NCBI GenBank assembly: GCA_964385235.1
Contig: CAYLOD010000059.1
Location: 1-11,596 of the forward strand
Reading direction: 5' to 3'
Origin: Pseudoruminococcus sp964385235
GTDB lineage: Bacteria; Bacillota; Clostridia; Oscillospirales; Acutalibacteraceae
DNA: 11,596 bases
In this document: positions 1 through 6,277 of the stretch, piece after piece
Layout of the letters: each line of letters starts with the position of its first letter
Position numbering within the stretch: the stretch's first letter is position 1
The notes under the pieces: model-generated
The model's input: the letters and a program-made list of their open reading frames with translations, nothing else
Told to the model about the DNA's origin: nothing
Databases searched by the model: none
Program-made: the position numbers and the translations under genes

Positions 1-89
1 GAGGCGGAGAGCCAAAAAGCGAGGAAAAATGCCACCTCTCCGCCTCTCCCCGGACCCCTCTCCACCTCTCCGGCATTTTTCCCTTCCTC
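1..89. repeat. GC-rich repeat-built folding element at prophage left side
   Basis: This GC-rich block sits in otherwise A+T-rich DNA, just past the small phage membrane-protein genes (which read leftward into it). Four 9-mers of the form C-N-CCTCTCC lie at 33-41, 41-49, 55-63 and 63-71, arranged as two pairs of period 8. AAAAATGCC (25-33) is a perfect inverted match to GGCATTTTT (72-80), and GAGG (21-24) / CCTC (86-89) extends it with a 5-nt bulge. A second perfect 11-bp inverted match joins 1-11 with 36-46. The two pairings cross, so they are alternative folds or a pseudoknot. It could be a terminator, an attenuator, or a phage replication or packaging hairpin; the sequence alone does not decide. 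Confidence 0.6.
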
Positions 90-123
90 AGAGGTATAAA
101 AACGGTTCATTAACCATACTTAA

Positions 124-240
124 TTAACTACTCACAATGTTAAAAGTAGAACGAATAGCATTACCTAAAAGACTTACAGATAACTCAAGTACAAAACCGA
201 CTACTAAGCCGATTGACAAACATATGAAACAAATTTCCAT
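124..240 (-). CDS. 38-aa single-helix membrane protein, phage-like
   Basis: This tiny gene reads MEICFICLSIGLVVGF onward and ends in a TAA at 124-126. Residues about 3-26 form one uninterrupted hydrophobic segment (leucine, valine, isoleucine, glycine), followed by a short polar tail with one arginine, so it should be a single-span inner membrane or virion protein. Its ATG lies 4 nt after the stop codon of the preceding 36-aa gene, and a GGTGA just upstream could act as a weak ribosome binding site, which suggests translational coupling. Two consecutive tiny membrane proteins behind an ~85-aa soluble protein is the kind of arrangement seen in filamentous phage genomes, where coat and small morphogenesis proteins are of this size. 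I do not recognise the exact family, and a coat-protein role is inference only. Confidence 0.6.
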   Translation of the reverse strand: MEICFICLSIGLVVGFVLELSVSLLGNAIRSTFNIVSS

Positions 241-244
241 AACA

Positions 245-355
245 TCACCATTTCCACCAGTTCAAAGCGTGTCCGACAGCTAAACCAATCAACACGCCGA
301 GTTCGGCAATCACAAAATACATACAATTTATTAACGCACTTAATTCACTTTCCAT
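245..355 (-). CDS. 36-aa single-helix membrane protein, phage-like
   Basis: The product starts MESELSALINCMYFVIAELG and continues with a Leu/Val/Gly/Ala-rich stretch to a C-terminal NWWKW. Residues about 8-30 form one membrane helix after an acidic N-terminus; the Trp-rich, Lys-containing end looks like an interfacial anchor. A clean GAGGT ribosome binding site lies 7 nt before the ATG and overlaps the stop region of the 85-aa gene upstream, so the three minus-strand genes are almost certainly one operon. Size and topology fit a small filamentous-phage coat or assembly protein. No family assignment can be made by eye, and another single-span membrane peptide, for example one tied to superinfection or lysis, is also possible. 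Confidence 0.65.
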   Translation of the reverse strand: MESELSALINCMYFVIAELGVLIGLAVGHALNWWKW

Positions 356-365
356 TTACATTACC

Positions 366-623
366 TCAAGCTTGCTCAGGTAAAATAACTTGCACACACT
401 TACCCTTTGCATTGAAAACAAGTTCAACTTCAATAGGGTAGGTAAGGTTTAACAAATCGCCGACTGAATCATAATCAAACTTTACTTTCATTGCTTCGCG
501 CCCGGCAACACCCTCAGTACCGGGATCAAAATCTGAAACAGCAAAGAGATGACCATATTTCAGACGATCTCCACCGTCTGTAGTAAATTCTCCGCGTTTA
601 ACTCCTACAAGTGTATATTTCAT
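366..623 (-). CDS. 85-aa soluble phage-like protein (possible ssDNA-binding type)
   Basis: This is the first gene of the leftward accessory operon. It has an AAAGGA ribosome binding site about 8 nt before ATG 623, and the leftward promoter at 681-709 reads into it. The protein (MKYTLVGVKRGEFTTDGGD...) has alternating hydrophobic residues, many glycines, lysines and acidic residues, no membrane segment and no signal peptide, which suggests a compact beta-rich fold. Size, charge pattern and position ahead of two tiny membrane proteins resemble the single-stranded-DNA-binding (gene V-like) proteins of filamentous phages. That function is inference from context; no catalytic or diagnostic motif is visible. 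Alternatives are a small phage regulator or a hypothetical protein of an integrative element. Confidence 0.8.
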   Translation of the reverse strand: MKYTLVGVKRGEFTTDGGDRLKYGHLFAVSDFDPGTEGVAGREAMKVKFDYDSVGDLLNLTYPIEVELVFNAKGKCVQVILPEQA

Positions 624-655
624 AATACATTTCCTTTCTGCCTATACGACTTAAA

Positions 656-678
656 TTTTAGCTCTTTTTGAGCTAATT
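656..678. promoter_or_regulatory. Operator O1, 23-bp imperfect palindrome
   Basis: Half-sites TTTTAGCTC and GAGCTAATT surround a TTTTT centre, with 7 bp of perfect dyad (TTAGCTC/GAGCTAA). It matches the second palindrome at 682-704 in length and half-site sequence and lies at and just past the predicted start point of the leftward promoter. Binding by the adjacent XRE repressor is inferred from position. Confidence 0.65.
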
Positions 679-680
679 AT

Positions 681-709
681 ATTTTAGCACTTATTGGGCT
701 AAAAGTCAA
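681..709 (-). promoter_or_regulatory. Leftward prophage promoter
   Basis: On the minus strand, TTGACT (704-709) is followed after exactly 17 bp by TAAAAT (681-686). It drives the 85-aa/36-aa/38-aa gene cluster and lies over operator O2. Confidence 0.75.
682..704. promoter_or_regulatory. Operator O2, 23-bp palindrome inside the promoter
   Basis: TTTTAGC and GCTAAAA are perfect 7-bp half-sites separated by 9 bp. The element overlaps the -10 hexamer, fills the spacer and touches the -35 hexamer of the leftward promoter, so a bound repressor would exclude RNA polymerase. Its centre is 26 bp from that of O1. Confidence 0.7.
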
Positions 710-751
710 CATTATATGATTTACAATAATATAATATTATGGGGTGTTAAA

Positions 752-1210
752 ATGAAATTCAATGAAATAATAAAAGGACTAAGAGAAGATAAAGATATAA
801 CACAAACTAAATTGGCTAAAATTTTTAATACAACACAAAGAACAATATCAAACTGGGAAGTTGGACGAAACGAACCACCTTATGAAATGCTAATAAAATA
901 CGCAATATACTTTAATGTAAGCACTGATTACATACTTGGATTAACTAATGACCCAGAACCAAGAAAACCCCATGTCATGAACACAGAAAAAATATTAGAT
1001 ATTAAGAATAATTTAAAAAATAATCAAAAACTTATTATAGGCAGAAAAACAAGCACAGAATACATATTATTAGAGGAAAAAAACGGAAATGTGATAAATT
1101 TTCATGGAGAAATTACAATAGATGAAAAAACAAAAACAGGAAAATCATTATTAGACCACTTTAAAACAAGTACACACTCAACAGCAATAAAAATTTTAAA
1201 AAATATATAA
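752..1210 (+). CDS. XRE-family phage repressor
   Basis: This is a 152-aa DNA-binding protein. Residues about 3-60 form a helix-turn-helix of the Cro/CI (XRE) type: LRED..ITQTKLAKIFNTTQRTISNWE, then NEPPYEMLIKYAIYFNVSTDYILGL, the usual end of this domain. The C-terminal ~85 residues are Lys/Asn-rich and not recognisable; no LexA-type Ser-Lys protease motif is evident, so release of repression by self-cleavage is not supported. An in-frame ATG exists at 716, but GGGGTG at 741-746 is correctly placed for ATG 752, which also begins the domain properly. I found no convincing -35 for its promoter. Codon use is strikingly A-rich compared with the host genes from 1440 onward, which suggests transfer. 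It is divergent from the small-gene operon and probably controls it through the two palindromes at 656-704. Confidence 0.88.
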   Translation: MKFNEIIKGLREDKDITQTKLAKIFNTTQRTISNWEVGRNEPPYEMLIKYAIYFNVSTDYILGLTNDPEPRKPHVMNTEKILDIKNNLKNNQKLIIGRKTSTEYILLEEKNGNVINFHGEITIDEKTKTGKSLLDHFKTSTHSTAIKILKNI

Positions 1211-1277
1211 TAAAGTATCAACAACAAGAGCTAAGCTTTAAAATGCAAGCTTTTAAACAGCAATTCAGCCACGCTTT

Positions 1278-1308
1278 AAGAGGATCTCCGATGAGGTCCT
1301 CTTTTTTT
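1278..1308 (+). terminator. Intrinsic terminator after the repressor gene
   Basis: An 11-bp stem (1278-1288 with 1293-1303, one T-G wobble) closes a CGAT tetraloop and runs into seven T residues at 1302-1308. The preceding 1211-1277 holds two AAGCTT-centred A+T-rich repeats (AAGCTTTAAAA and AAGCTTTTAAA) and no gene. Confidence 0.88.
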
Positions 1309-1326
1309 GTTTAAATCCCCTCCCTG

Positions 1327-1356
1327 AATTATACAATATATTAATTTTGTATAATT
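1327..1356. other. A+T-rich palindrome, candidate attachment region
   Basis: AATTATACAA and TTGTATAATT are perfect 10-bp inverted arms separated by 10 bp. The site lies between the phage-like segment and the host nadE gene. The right part TTTTGTATAAT (1345-1355) agrees with 8 of 11 positions of the Bacillus-type dif XerD arm (TTATGTAAACT, from memory), but the left arm does not match well. It could equally be an incidental A+T-rich dyad. Confidence 0.3.
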
Positions 1357-1370
1357 GAGTATGTAGAAAT

Positions 1371-1401
1371 GACCCGGATCTATTCTCTTTTTCTCCGGGT
1401 C
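1371..1401 (-). terminator. Stem-loop downstream of nadE, weak terminator
   Basis: A perfect 8-bp stem GACCCGGA/TCCGGGTC with a 15-nt loop lies 38 nt past the nadE stop codon. The following transcript bases (ATTTCT) are only weakly U-rich, so termination efficiency is uncertain. Confidence 0.4.
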
Positions 1402-1439
1402 AATATCAATAATATTTTAAGCTTTATTCATCGTCAAAC

Positions 1440-3374
1440 TCAAAATAAAAATTCTTCAAATTCGACCTCCGACGGCAGACGCAGATCTCCACGCGGACTT
1501 ACCGATACTGTACCTACCTTGACACCATCAGGCATACAATTTCTCTTAAATTGCTGTTTAAAAAATCTCGTGTAAAATACATTTTGCCACTTTTTTATTT
1601 CGCTGTCGTCAAATTTATACTTATCGCTCTGTTTAACGGCATTCCTGCAAAGCTCAAAAATTTCAGACGGCGACATTCCATACCTGAGCGTGTAATAAAG
1701 GAAAAAATCATGCAGAATATATGAACCTACGGTATCCTCTGTCTTTTGCGCAATGGTTCCGTCAGCATTCGGCGGCAGCAGCTCAGGGCTGACCGGTGTG
1801 TCAATAATATCCTCAATAACCGTATCAATACCATTAAATCCGCTTCTGCCGAGTAAATGTCCGATTTCATCAACCAAAGTTCTAACCAAGGTTTTAGGTA
1901 TACTTGTATTTACGGCATACATACTCATATGATCACCGTTATAAGTGCACCAGCCGAGAGCAAGTTCTGACAAATCCCCCGTACCTACTACAAAACCTCC
2001 GTTTTTATTAGCCATATCCATCAATATTTGCGTGCGCTCTCTTGCCTGACAATTCTCATATGTTATATCATGTATTTTATTGTCATGGCCAATATCCTCA
2101 AAATGCTGCAGTGTCGATTTAACAATCGAAATTTCCTTGATGTCACAGCCTAAAAGTTCCATAAGCCTTAGTGAATTACTCTTTGTACGCTTTGTAGTGC
2201 CAAATCCGGGCATAGTTATTCCCATAACAGTAGTCGTTGGCAAATTTAAGTTCTTTACCGCTTGAGCCGCAACAAGTAACGCGAGTGTCGAGTCAAGTCC
2301 GCCCGAAACCCCTATTACTACGCATTTGCTTTTTGTAGTTTCGATTCTCCTTTGCAGTCCCGCGACCTGCATATCAAATATAGCCTTAGATCTTTCGATT
2401 TTGTTTTTTGACGGAACAAAAGGCGTAATGGAAATTTTTGCTTTTATATCTTGCTTATCCATCAGCTTTTTTTCGCAAGGAACAATGACAAAATTTCTGT
2501 GCTTAAAAATTTTTTTACAGTCTGCAAAAGATTTATTTGCTATTCTGTCATGGCGGATTTTAGTGAGATTAAAATCCCTAACGAGTACCTCATCGGAAAA
2601 AGGCTTGGCTTCACCGATAAGCTTGCCGTTTTCATACATTAGGTTATGTCCGCTGAACACAACATCCGATGTTGATTCGTATCTTCCTGCGGAAACATAA
2701 GCATATCCGCAAATACAGGTAGAGGAAATATTGCCAACAAGATTTTTTCTGTACTGCTCTTTCCCTATTACTTCATTTGACGCTGAGAGATTAAATATTA
2801 TTTCCGCACCGTTCAACGCGAGAAGTCTTCCGGGAGAAACAGGCGTCCATGCGTCCTCGCATATTTCAATGCCAAGCTTCACCCTTTTATCATTTTCGCC
2901 GAAATCAATTATAATATTATTCCCGAATGGCACAGACGCGCCGTTTATGGTAATGTATTCAAGATCATGCTCACCGGCGCTAAACCATCTTTTTTCGTAA
3001 AATTCACCATAGTTCGGCAAATAGGTTTTCGGTACTATAGCGATAATATTTCCTCCATAAATCAGCGACGCGCAATTATAAAGCTCCCCATCTTTTTCAA
3101 ACGGAACTCCGACGATTAAAGCAGCATTATCGGTTTTAAAGTCTTTCGTGTAATATGCAAGATTTATCAAACCTTGTAATGCGTTATCTATTAAATTTCT
3201 GTTTTCAAAAAGATCCGAGCAGGTATATCCGGTAAGTGACAGTTCGGGAGTGACAATAATATCCGCCTTATCCGCGTATTTCTCATATATTGATTTAATT
3301 TCATCACAGTTCTTGCTTACATTACCTATATGAACCCTCGGCGTCGCTAAAACAGTTCTCAGTAAATTTTCCAT
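1440..3374 (-). CDS. nadE: Glutamine-dependent NAD+ synthetase
   Basis: This enzyme makes NAD+ from deamido-NAD+, ATP and glutamine in the cytoplasm, the last step of NAD synthesis. At 644 aa it has the usual two-domain length. The N-terminal nitrilase-type amidase domain (about 5-290) shows the catalytic triad: Glu44 in TPELSLTGY, Lys116 in VPKTYLPNYGEFYE and Cys172 in GIEICEDAW. It releases ammonia that is channelled to the C-terminal synthetase domain (about 325-630), whose ATP-pyrophosphatase loop is VSGGLDS (356-362), with later GTGDLSELALGWCTYNGDH. ATG 3374 is the natural start; the nearest purine-rich site (AGAGG) is 14 nt upstream, a little far. I saw no convincing promoter. The gene appears intact and monocistronic, and it ends beside the prophage segment. 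Confidence 0.97.
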   Translation of the reverse strand: MENLLRTVLATPRVHIGNVSKNCDEIKSIYEKYADKADIIVTPELSLTGYTCSDLFENRNLIDNALQGLINLAYYTKDFKTDNAALIVGVPFEKDGELYNCASLIYGGNIIAIVPKTYLPNYGEFYEKRWFSAGEHDLEYITINGASVPFGNNIIIDFGENDKRVKLGIEICEDAWTPVSPGRLLALNGAEIIFNLSASNEVIGKEQYRKNLVGNISSTCICGYAYVSAGRYESTSDVVFSGHNLMYENGKLIGEAKPFSDEVLVRDFNLTKIRHDRIANKSFADCKKIFKHRNFVIVPCEKKLMDKQDIKAKISITPFVPSKNKIERSKAIFDMQVAGLQRRIETTKSKCVVIGVSGGLDSTLALLVAAQAVKNLNLPTTTVMGITMPGFGTTKRTKSNSLRLMELLGCDIKEISIVKSTLQHFEDIGHDNKIHDITYENCQARERTQILMDMANKNGGFVVGTGDLSELALGWCTYNGDHMSMYAVNTSIPKTLVRTLVDEIGHLLGRSGFNGIDTVIEDIIDTPVSPELLPPNADGTIAQKTEDTVGSYILHDFFLYYTLRYGMSPSEIFELCRNAVKQSDKYKFDDSEIKKWQNVFYTRFFKQQFKRNCMPDGVKVGTVSVSPRGDLRLPSEVEFEEFLF

Positions 3375-3519
3375 GATATTTTAATAAACCTCTTTCTATG
3401 CTGTGTTACTATAAGTATTACCTCAATAAAACAAGATATAAAACATTTTATCGTGCTATTTTCATTAAAAATAATAACACAAAGTTTGCTTTAATACAAC
3501 ATGGTATGCGTACCCATAA

Positions 3520-3562
3520 GAAAATAAAAGCAGCTTCGCATCTTTAGGTACCGATGTGAAGC
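3520..3562 (-). terminator. Intrinsic terminator of the HPr-like gene
   Basis: On the minus strand, GCTTCACATC (3553-3562) pairs with GATGCGAAGC (3533-3542) across a 10-nt loop, with one non-Watson-Crick pair, and is followed by TGCTTTTATTTTC. It lies about 12 nt past the stop codon at 3575. Confidence 0.8.
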
Positions 3563-3574
3563 CGCGATAAGTAA

Positions 3575-3823
3575 TCAATTTTGTTTATTTTTGTATATGT
3601 AAGGCTCAAGGTCAGCCATAAAAGACGGCGGTATCTCCTCCTCAGTAATTTTCAACTGAATAGGTTTAGAAATATCAAGGCTGATAATTCCTATAATTGA
3701 GTGCGCGTCGATGACAGACTGATCGGATATCAGGCTGATAGGAAGCATCTTATACTTAGATGTCATCGTTACAAAATTTTTCACTTCATCAAGGTTTGGC
3801 AAAAAAATATCTGTAGTAAACAT
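3575..3823 (-). CDS. HPr-like protein lacking the active-site histidine
   Basis: This 82-aa protein has the HPr fold pattern: an N-terminal strand (MFTTDIFL), a helix (LDEVKNFVTMTSKY), the stretch SVIDAHSIIGIISLDISKP, which corresponds to the HPr region around Ser46, and a final strand-helix pair. PTS HPr carries a phosphorylated His15 in a GLHARPA-type motif; nothing like it is present here, so it cannot be an ordinary phosphocarrier. Ser42 in DAHSIIGI sits where HPr Ser46 does, so regulatory phosphorylation of the Bacillus Crh kind is imaginable but unproven. The start at 3823 is fixed by a textbook GGAGGT 7 nt upstream; the frame is open further upstream to an ATG at 3862, which lacks such a site. 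The gene has its own promoter and terminator. No PTS genes are adjacent. Confidence 0.82.
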   Translation of the reverse strand: MFTTDIFLPNLDEVKNFVTMTSKYKMLPISLISDQSVIDAHSIIGIISLDISKPIQLKITEEEIPPSFMADLEPYIYKNKQN

Positions 3824-3895
3824 TAAAATTACCTCCGACTTTAAAATATAGGACCCTGCCAAAATAGTCGCTACAGCTTAATTTTCTATACATTA

Positions 3896-3924
3896 ATAAT
3901 ATCAGTATTTTCCTTATAGGTCAA
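3896..3924 (-). promoter_or_regulatory. Promoter of the HPr-like gene
   Basis: On the minus strand, TTGACC (3919-3924), a 17-bp spacer and TATTAT (3896-3901) are present. The resulting leader is about 65 nt long. Confidence 0.75.
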
Positions 3925-4001
3925 CTAAAATTATATAAACAAAATCGTGTATATTCTGTATAATTTGATAAAAATCCATTGTTTTCGCAGATTATAACGT
4001 T

Positions 4002-5918
4002 TCAGTTTTCCTCTTTTTCTAAAAATTCTGAAAGCTTCTCCCATTTTATCATAAGCTCCTCTATCTCATTGTTTTTTTTCTCCAATTCTTCTGAAATTTC
4101 AGTTGCGCGCTCACAGTTTGTCGCTATTTCCGGCTGCTGCAGCTTTTCCTCAAGCAACGATATACACGCTTCCGTTTCTGATATATCATTTTCAATTCTG
4201 CTCAGTTCCGCTCTTGCTTTTCGTCTTTGCGCGTCCCGTTCCTTTTTATTTTTATATTCAAGCTTGTTTTCACTGTTATGCTTTTCCTTATGCAGAACCG
4301 GCGGTTCAGCCTGACGAATTTGTGATATAAATTCATCATAGCTGCCCCTGATATCCTCCACTCCCCTATCTGTGAGATAATATATCCTGTCCGCGAGAGA
4401 ATTTATAAGATAACGGTCGTGAGAAACAACTAATAATGTGCCGCTGTAATCAAGCAAAGCATTTTGAAGCGCCTCGCAGGAAATTATATCAAGGTGGTTT
4501 GTGGGCTCGTCAAGAAGCAAAAAATAAGCCCCCGAAAGCATAAGCTCCGCAAGCAGTACACGAGCGCGTTCGCCGCCGCTCAAATCAGAAACGTGTTTAA
4601 ATACATCGTCACCCTTAAACATAAATCCGGCAAGTGTATTTCTTATTTCTGTTCCCGTCATAGACGGGTATTTGTCCGAAATCTCATTAAAAACGGTTTT
4701 ATCACTGTCAATGTTTTGCTGTATCTGGTCGTAGTATCCGATTTTGACTCCCTCTCCAACAGTTATTTTACCGCTCTGTGCCTCGTATATCTTCATTATT
4801 GTTTTCAACAGTGAGGTCTTTCCGCATCCGTTAGAGCCGATTAAAAACACGCGTTCGCCGCGCTTAATATCCATATTGACATTTTCAAAAATTGTATTGC
4901 CGTCAAAGCCAACAGAAAGATTGTCAACTAAAAGGACATCATCACCGCTTCTATTCTTCCCGGAAAGAGAAAACCTGATCGTGCCGGGAGCATTTTCGGG
5001 GCGTTCAAGACCGCGCTCAAGTCTATCAATAATTTTTTGCTTGCTTTCGGCAGTTCTGATATTTCTCTCTCTGTTCCAACGCTTCTGCTGCTCTATTATC
5101 CCCTCAAGGCGTCTGATCTCACGCATCGTATTGTCATATTCGCGCTGCTTAGCGAGTGCGCGTTCCTCTTTTTGGGGCAAATACGCGGAGTAATTTCCCT
5201 TATATGCTGTGAGATGCCTATTTTCAATGTCAAAAATTTTATTTGTTACCTTATCTAAAAAGTACCTGTCATGTGAAATTACAATATATGAGCTGTTTGT
5301 ATTTATGAGATACTCCTCTAACCATTCAACAGAGTTAATATCAAGATGATTCGTAGGCTCATCAAGCAAAAGCAAGTCAGCATCGCAAAGAAGGAGCTTA
5401 GCAAGCTGCAGCTTTGCGCGCTGGCCACCGCTTAACGAACCGACAGGCAGGCACATACAACTGTCGTCAAATCCTAACCCCAAAAGCGCTGAACGCGCTC
5501 GGCTTCTGTATGTCAGTCCGCCGTTACGGTTAAATTCATCATGCAATTCCGACTGCCTTTCAACAAGCATATCTGTATCATCAGAGCCCGCGCTTATCTT
5601 TTTGCTCAGTTCTTCAAGCTCGAGTTCTATATCGGCAAGATGTGAAAAAACCGAAACGACTTCATCATACGCGGAACGTTCGAGATTTCGGCAGACGTGC
5701 TGCTCCATATACCCTATTCTGACGTTTTTCGCAATGCTGATTCTGCCCTTATTCGGCTTATAATTACCGATAAGAAGTTTAAACAGAGTTGTTTTTCCGC
5801 TGCCGTTTACACCAATAAGGCCTATGCGGTCCCCGGGCTGAACTTCAAATGACATATTTAAGAAAAGGTCGTCATCACCGAATCCCATATTCAAGGACTC
5901 GACAGCTAATAATGACAT
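4002..5918 (-). CDS. ABC-F family ATPase (Uup/YdiF-like)
   Basis: This soluble 638-aa protein has two tandem ABC ATPase domains and no membrane segments. ABC-F proteins bind the ribosome and act as translation factors or, in some lineages, protect it from antibiotics. Domain 1: Walker A GVNGSGKT (36-43), signature LSGGQ (162-166), Walker B LLLLDEP (182-188), then SHDRYFLD. A basic, helical inter-domain linker spans about 250-320. Domain 2: GSNGCGKT (361-368), LSGGE (446-450), LLLDEP (467-472), SHDRYL. Residues about 545-638 are a charged coiled coil as in Uup/YdiF-type members. ATG 5918 is chosen because AAGGGTG lies just upstream; an in-frame ATG at 5990 falls inside the promoter -10 region. 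The linker does not let me tell a housekeeping factor from a resistance factor. No clear terminator follows at 3925-4001. Confidence 0.93.
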   Translation of the reverse strand: MSLLAVESLNMGFGDDDLFLNMSFEVQPGDRIGLIGVNGSGKTTLFKLLIGNYKPNKGRISIAKNVRIGYMEQHVCRNLERSAYDEVVSVFSHLADIELELEELSKKISAGSDDTDMLVERQSELHDEFNRNGGLTYRSRARSALLGLGFDDSCMCLPVGSLSGGQRAKLQLAKLLLCDADLLLLDEPTNHLDINSVEWLEEYLINTNSSYIVISHDRYFLDKVTNKIFDIENRHLTAYKGNYSAYLPQKEERALAKQREYDNTMREIRRLEGIIEQQKRWNRERNIRTAESKQKIIDRLERGLERPENAPGTIRFSLSGKNRSGDDVLLVDNLSVGFDGNTIFENVNMDIKRGERVFLIGSNGCGKTSLLKTIMKIYEAQSGKITVGEGVKIGYYDQIQQNIDSDKTVFNEISDKYPSMTGTEIRNTLAGFMFKGDDVFKHVSDLSGGERARVLLAELMLSGAYFLLLDEPTNHLDIISCEALQNALLDYSGTLLVVSHDRYLINSLADRIYYLTDRGVEDIRGSYDEFISQIRQAEPPVLHKEKHNSENKLEYKNKKERDAQRRKARAELSRIENDISETEACISLLEEKLQQPEIATNCERATEISEELEKKNNEIEELMIKWEKLSEFLEKEEN

Positions 5919-5946
5919 TATAATACACACCCTTGTATATAATGGC

Positions 5947-5960
5947 GGGGCAGGTCCCCC
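5947..5960 (-). promoter_or_regulatory. Short GC hairpin in the ABC-F leader
   Basis: GGGG (5947-5950) and CCCC (5956-5959) form a hairpin with a 5-nt loop between the promoter and the ribosome binding site of the ABC-F gene. No T-run follows, so it is not an obvious terminator. Leaders of some ABC-F genes carry attenuators, but nothing more specific is visible. Confidence 0.3.
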
Positions 5961-5980
5961 TATTGAATTGAGGTGAATAA

Positions 5981-6009
5981 AATATATCATTTTTTATAAA
6001 AATTTGCAA
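5981..6009 (-). promoter_or_regulatory. Promoter of the ABC-F gene
   Basis: On the minus strand, TTGCAA (6004-6009), a 17-bp spacer and TATATT (5981-5986) are present. This gives a leader of about 55 nt to ATG 5918. Confidence 0.65.
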
Positions 6010-6042
6010 TATCAAATGAATTATCAAATTTTAAAAACTATA

Positions 6043-6071
6043 TTGCTTTTAACTCCTTTTATTGGTATAAT
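6043..6071 (+). promoter_or_regulatory. Promoter of the corA leader and operon
   Basis: TTGCTT (6043-6048), a 17-bp spacer and a perfect TATAAT (6066-6071) are present. Start of transcription near 6078 would give a leader of about 237 nt before corA. Confidence 0.72.
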
Positions 6072-6085
6072 AATTTAAGAACCGT

Positions 6086-6183
6086 TTAAAAGCTGTTTCA
6101 ATAAAGTGCTTGTCCTGTCATTTAATGCGGCTTCTGCCTAAGAGGCGGGACACGCGGGGAACATATTGCCTGGGTTATAAAAT
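6086..6183 (+). repeat. ~100-bp structured repeat, copy A
   Basis: This copy lies in the corA leader and matches, in inverted orientation, the segment 8045-8144. The best-conserved core includes GGCTTCTGCC, AAGAGGCGGG, AACATATTG and TTATAAAAT. GTCCTG (6112-6117) pairs with CGGGAC (6146-6151) around a 28-nt loop. The other copy keeps this stem with compensating changes, so folding at the RNA or single-strand level seems selected. It could be a small RNA, a cis-regulatory leader or a REP/MITE-like mobile repeat. Confidence 0.7.
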
Positions 6184-6199
6184 TTTTAAGAAAGGTGCG

Positions 6200-6277
6200 G
6201 ATATTATGAGCTCAGACCCGTCTGTTGTGCGAAAACGGATTTTAAATCTATACAGAGCGCATAATATCTCTTTTTTT
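6200..6277 (+). terminator. Terminator-like hairpin in the corA leader
   Basis: GATATTATG (6200-6208) pairs perfectly with CATAATATC (6260-6268); GCTC/GAGC extends it after one mismatch, and the stem runs into TCTTTTTTT (6269-6277). A competing perfect 8-bp hairpin, CAGAGCGC (6253-6260) with GCGCTCTG (6278-6285), uses part of the same strand and encloses the T-run, as an antiterminator would. No known riboswitch signature is recognised. Confidence 0.5.

Noticed and set aside
1..76. Open minus-strand frame from ATG 76 off the left edge, preceded by a GGAAGGG site
   Set aside because: Its codons are made of the repeated GGAGAGG units and the inverted repeat, giving a Trp/Arg/Glu-rich low-complexity peptide; the apparent RBS is part of the hairpin arm. 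The left flank would be needed to revive it.
716..751. Earlier in-frame start of the XRE repressor
   Set aside because: No ribosome binding site precedes ATG 716; GGGGTG at 741-746 fits ATG 752, where the conserved domain begins.
1369..3000. Several plus-strand open frames opposite nadE
   Set aside because: They are antisense to a gene with complete catalytic motifs, lack ribosome binding sites and look like shadow frames. The same applies to open frames opposite the ABC-F, CorA, udp and ABC transporter genes.
3824..3862. Earlier in-frame start of the HPr-like gene
   Set aside because: The GGAGGT motif directly before ATG 3823 decides the start, and HPr-family proteins begin with the first strand found there.
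5919..5990. 72-bp N-terminal extension of the ABC-F protein
   Set aside because: ATG 5990 overlaps the predicted promoter, so it would not be in the transcript; the extension has no ABC-F similarity.
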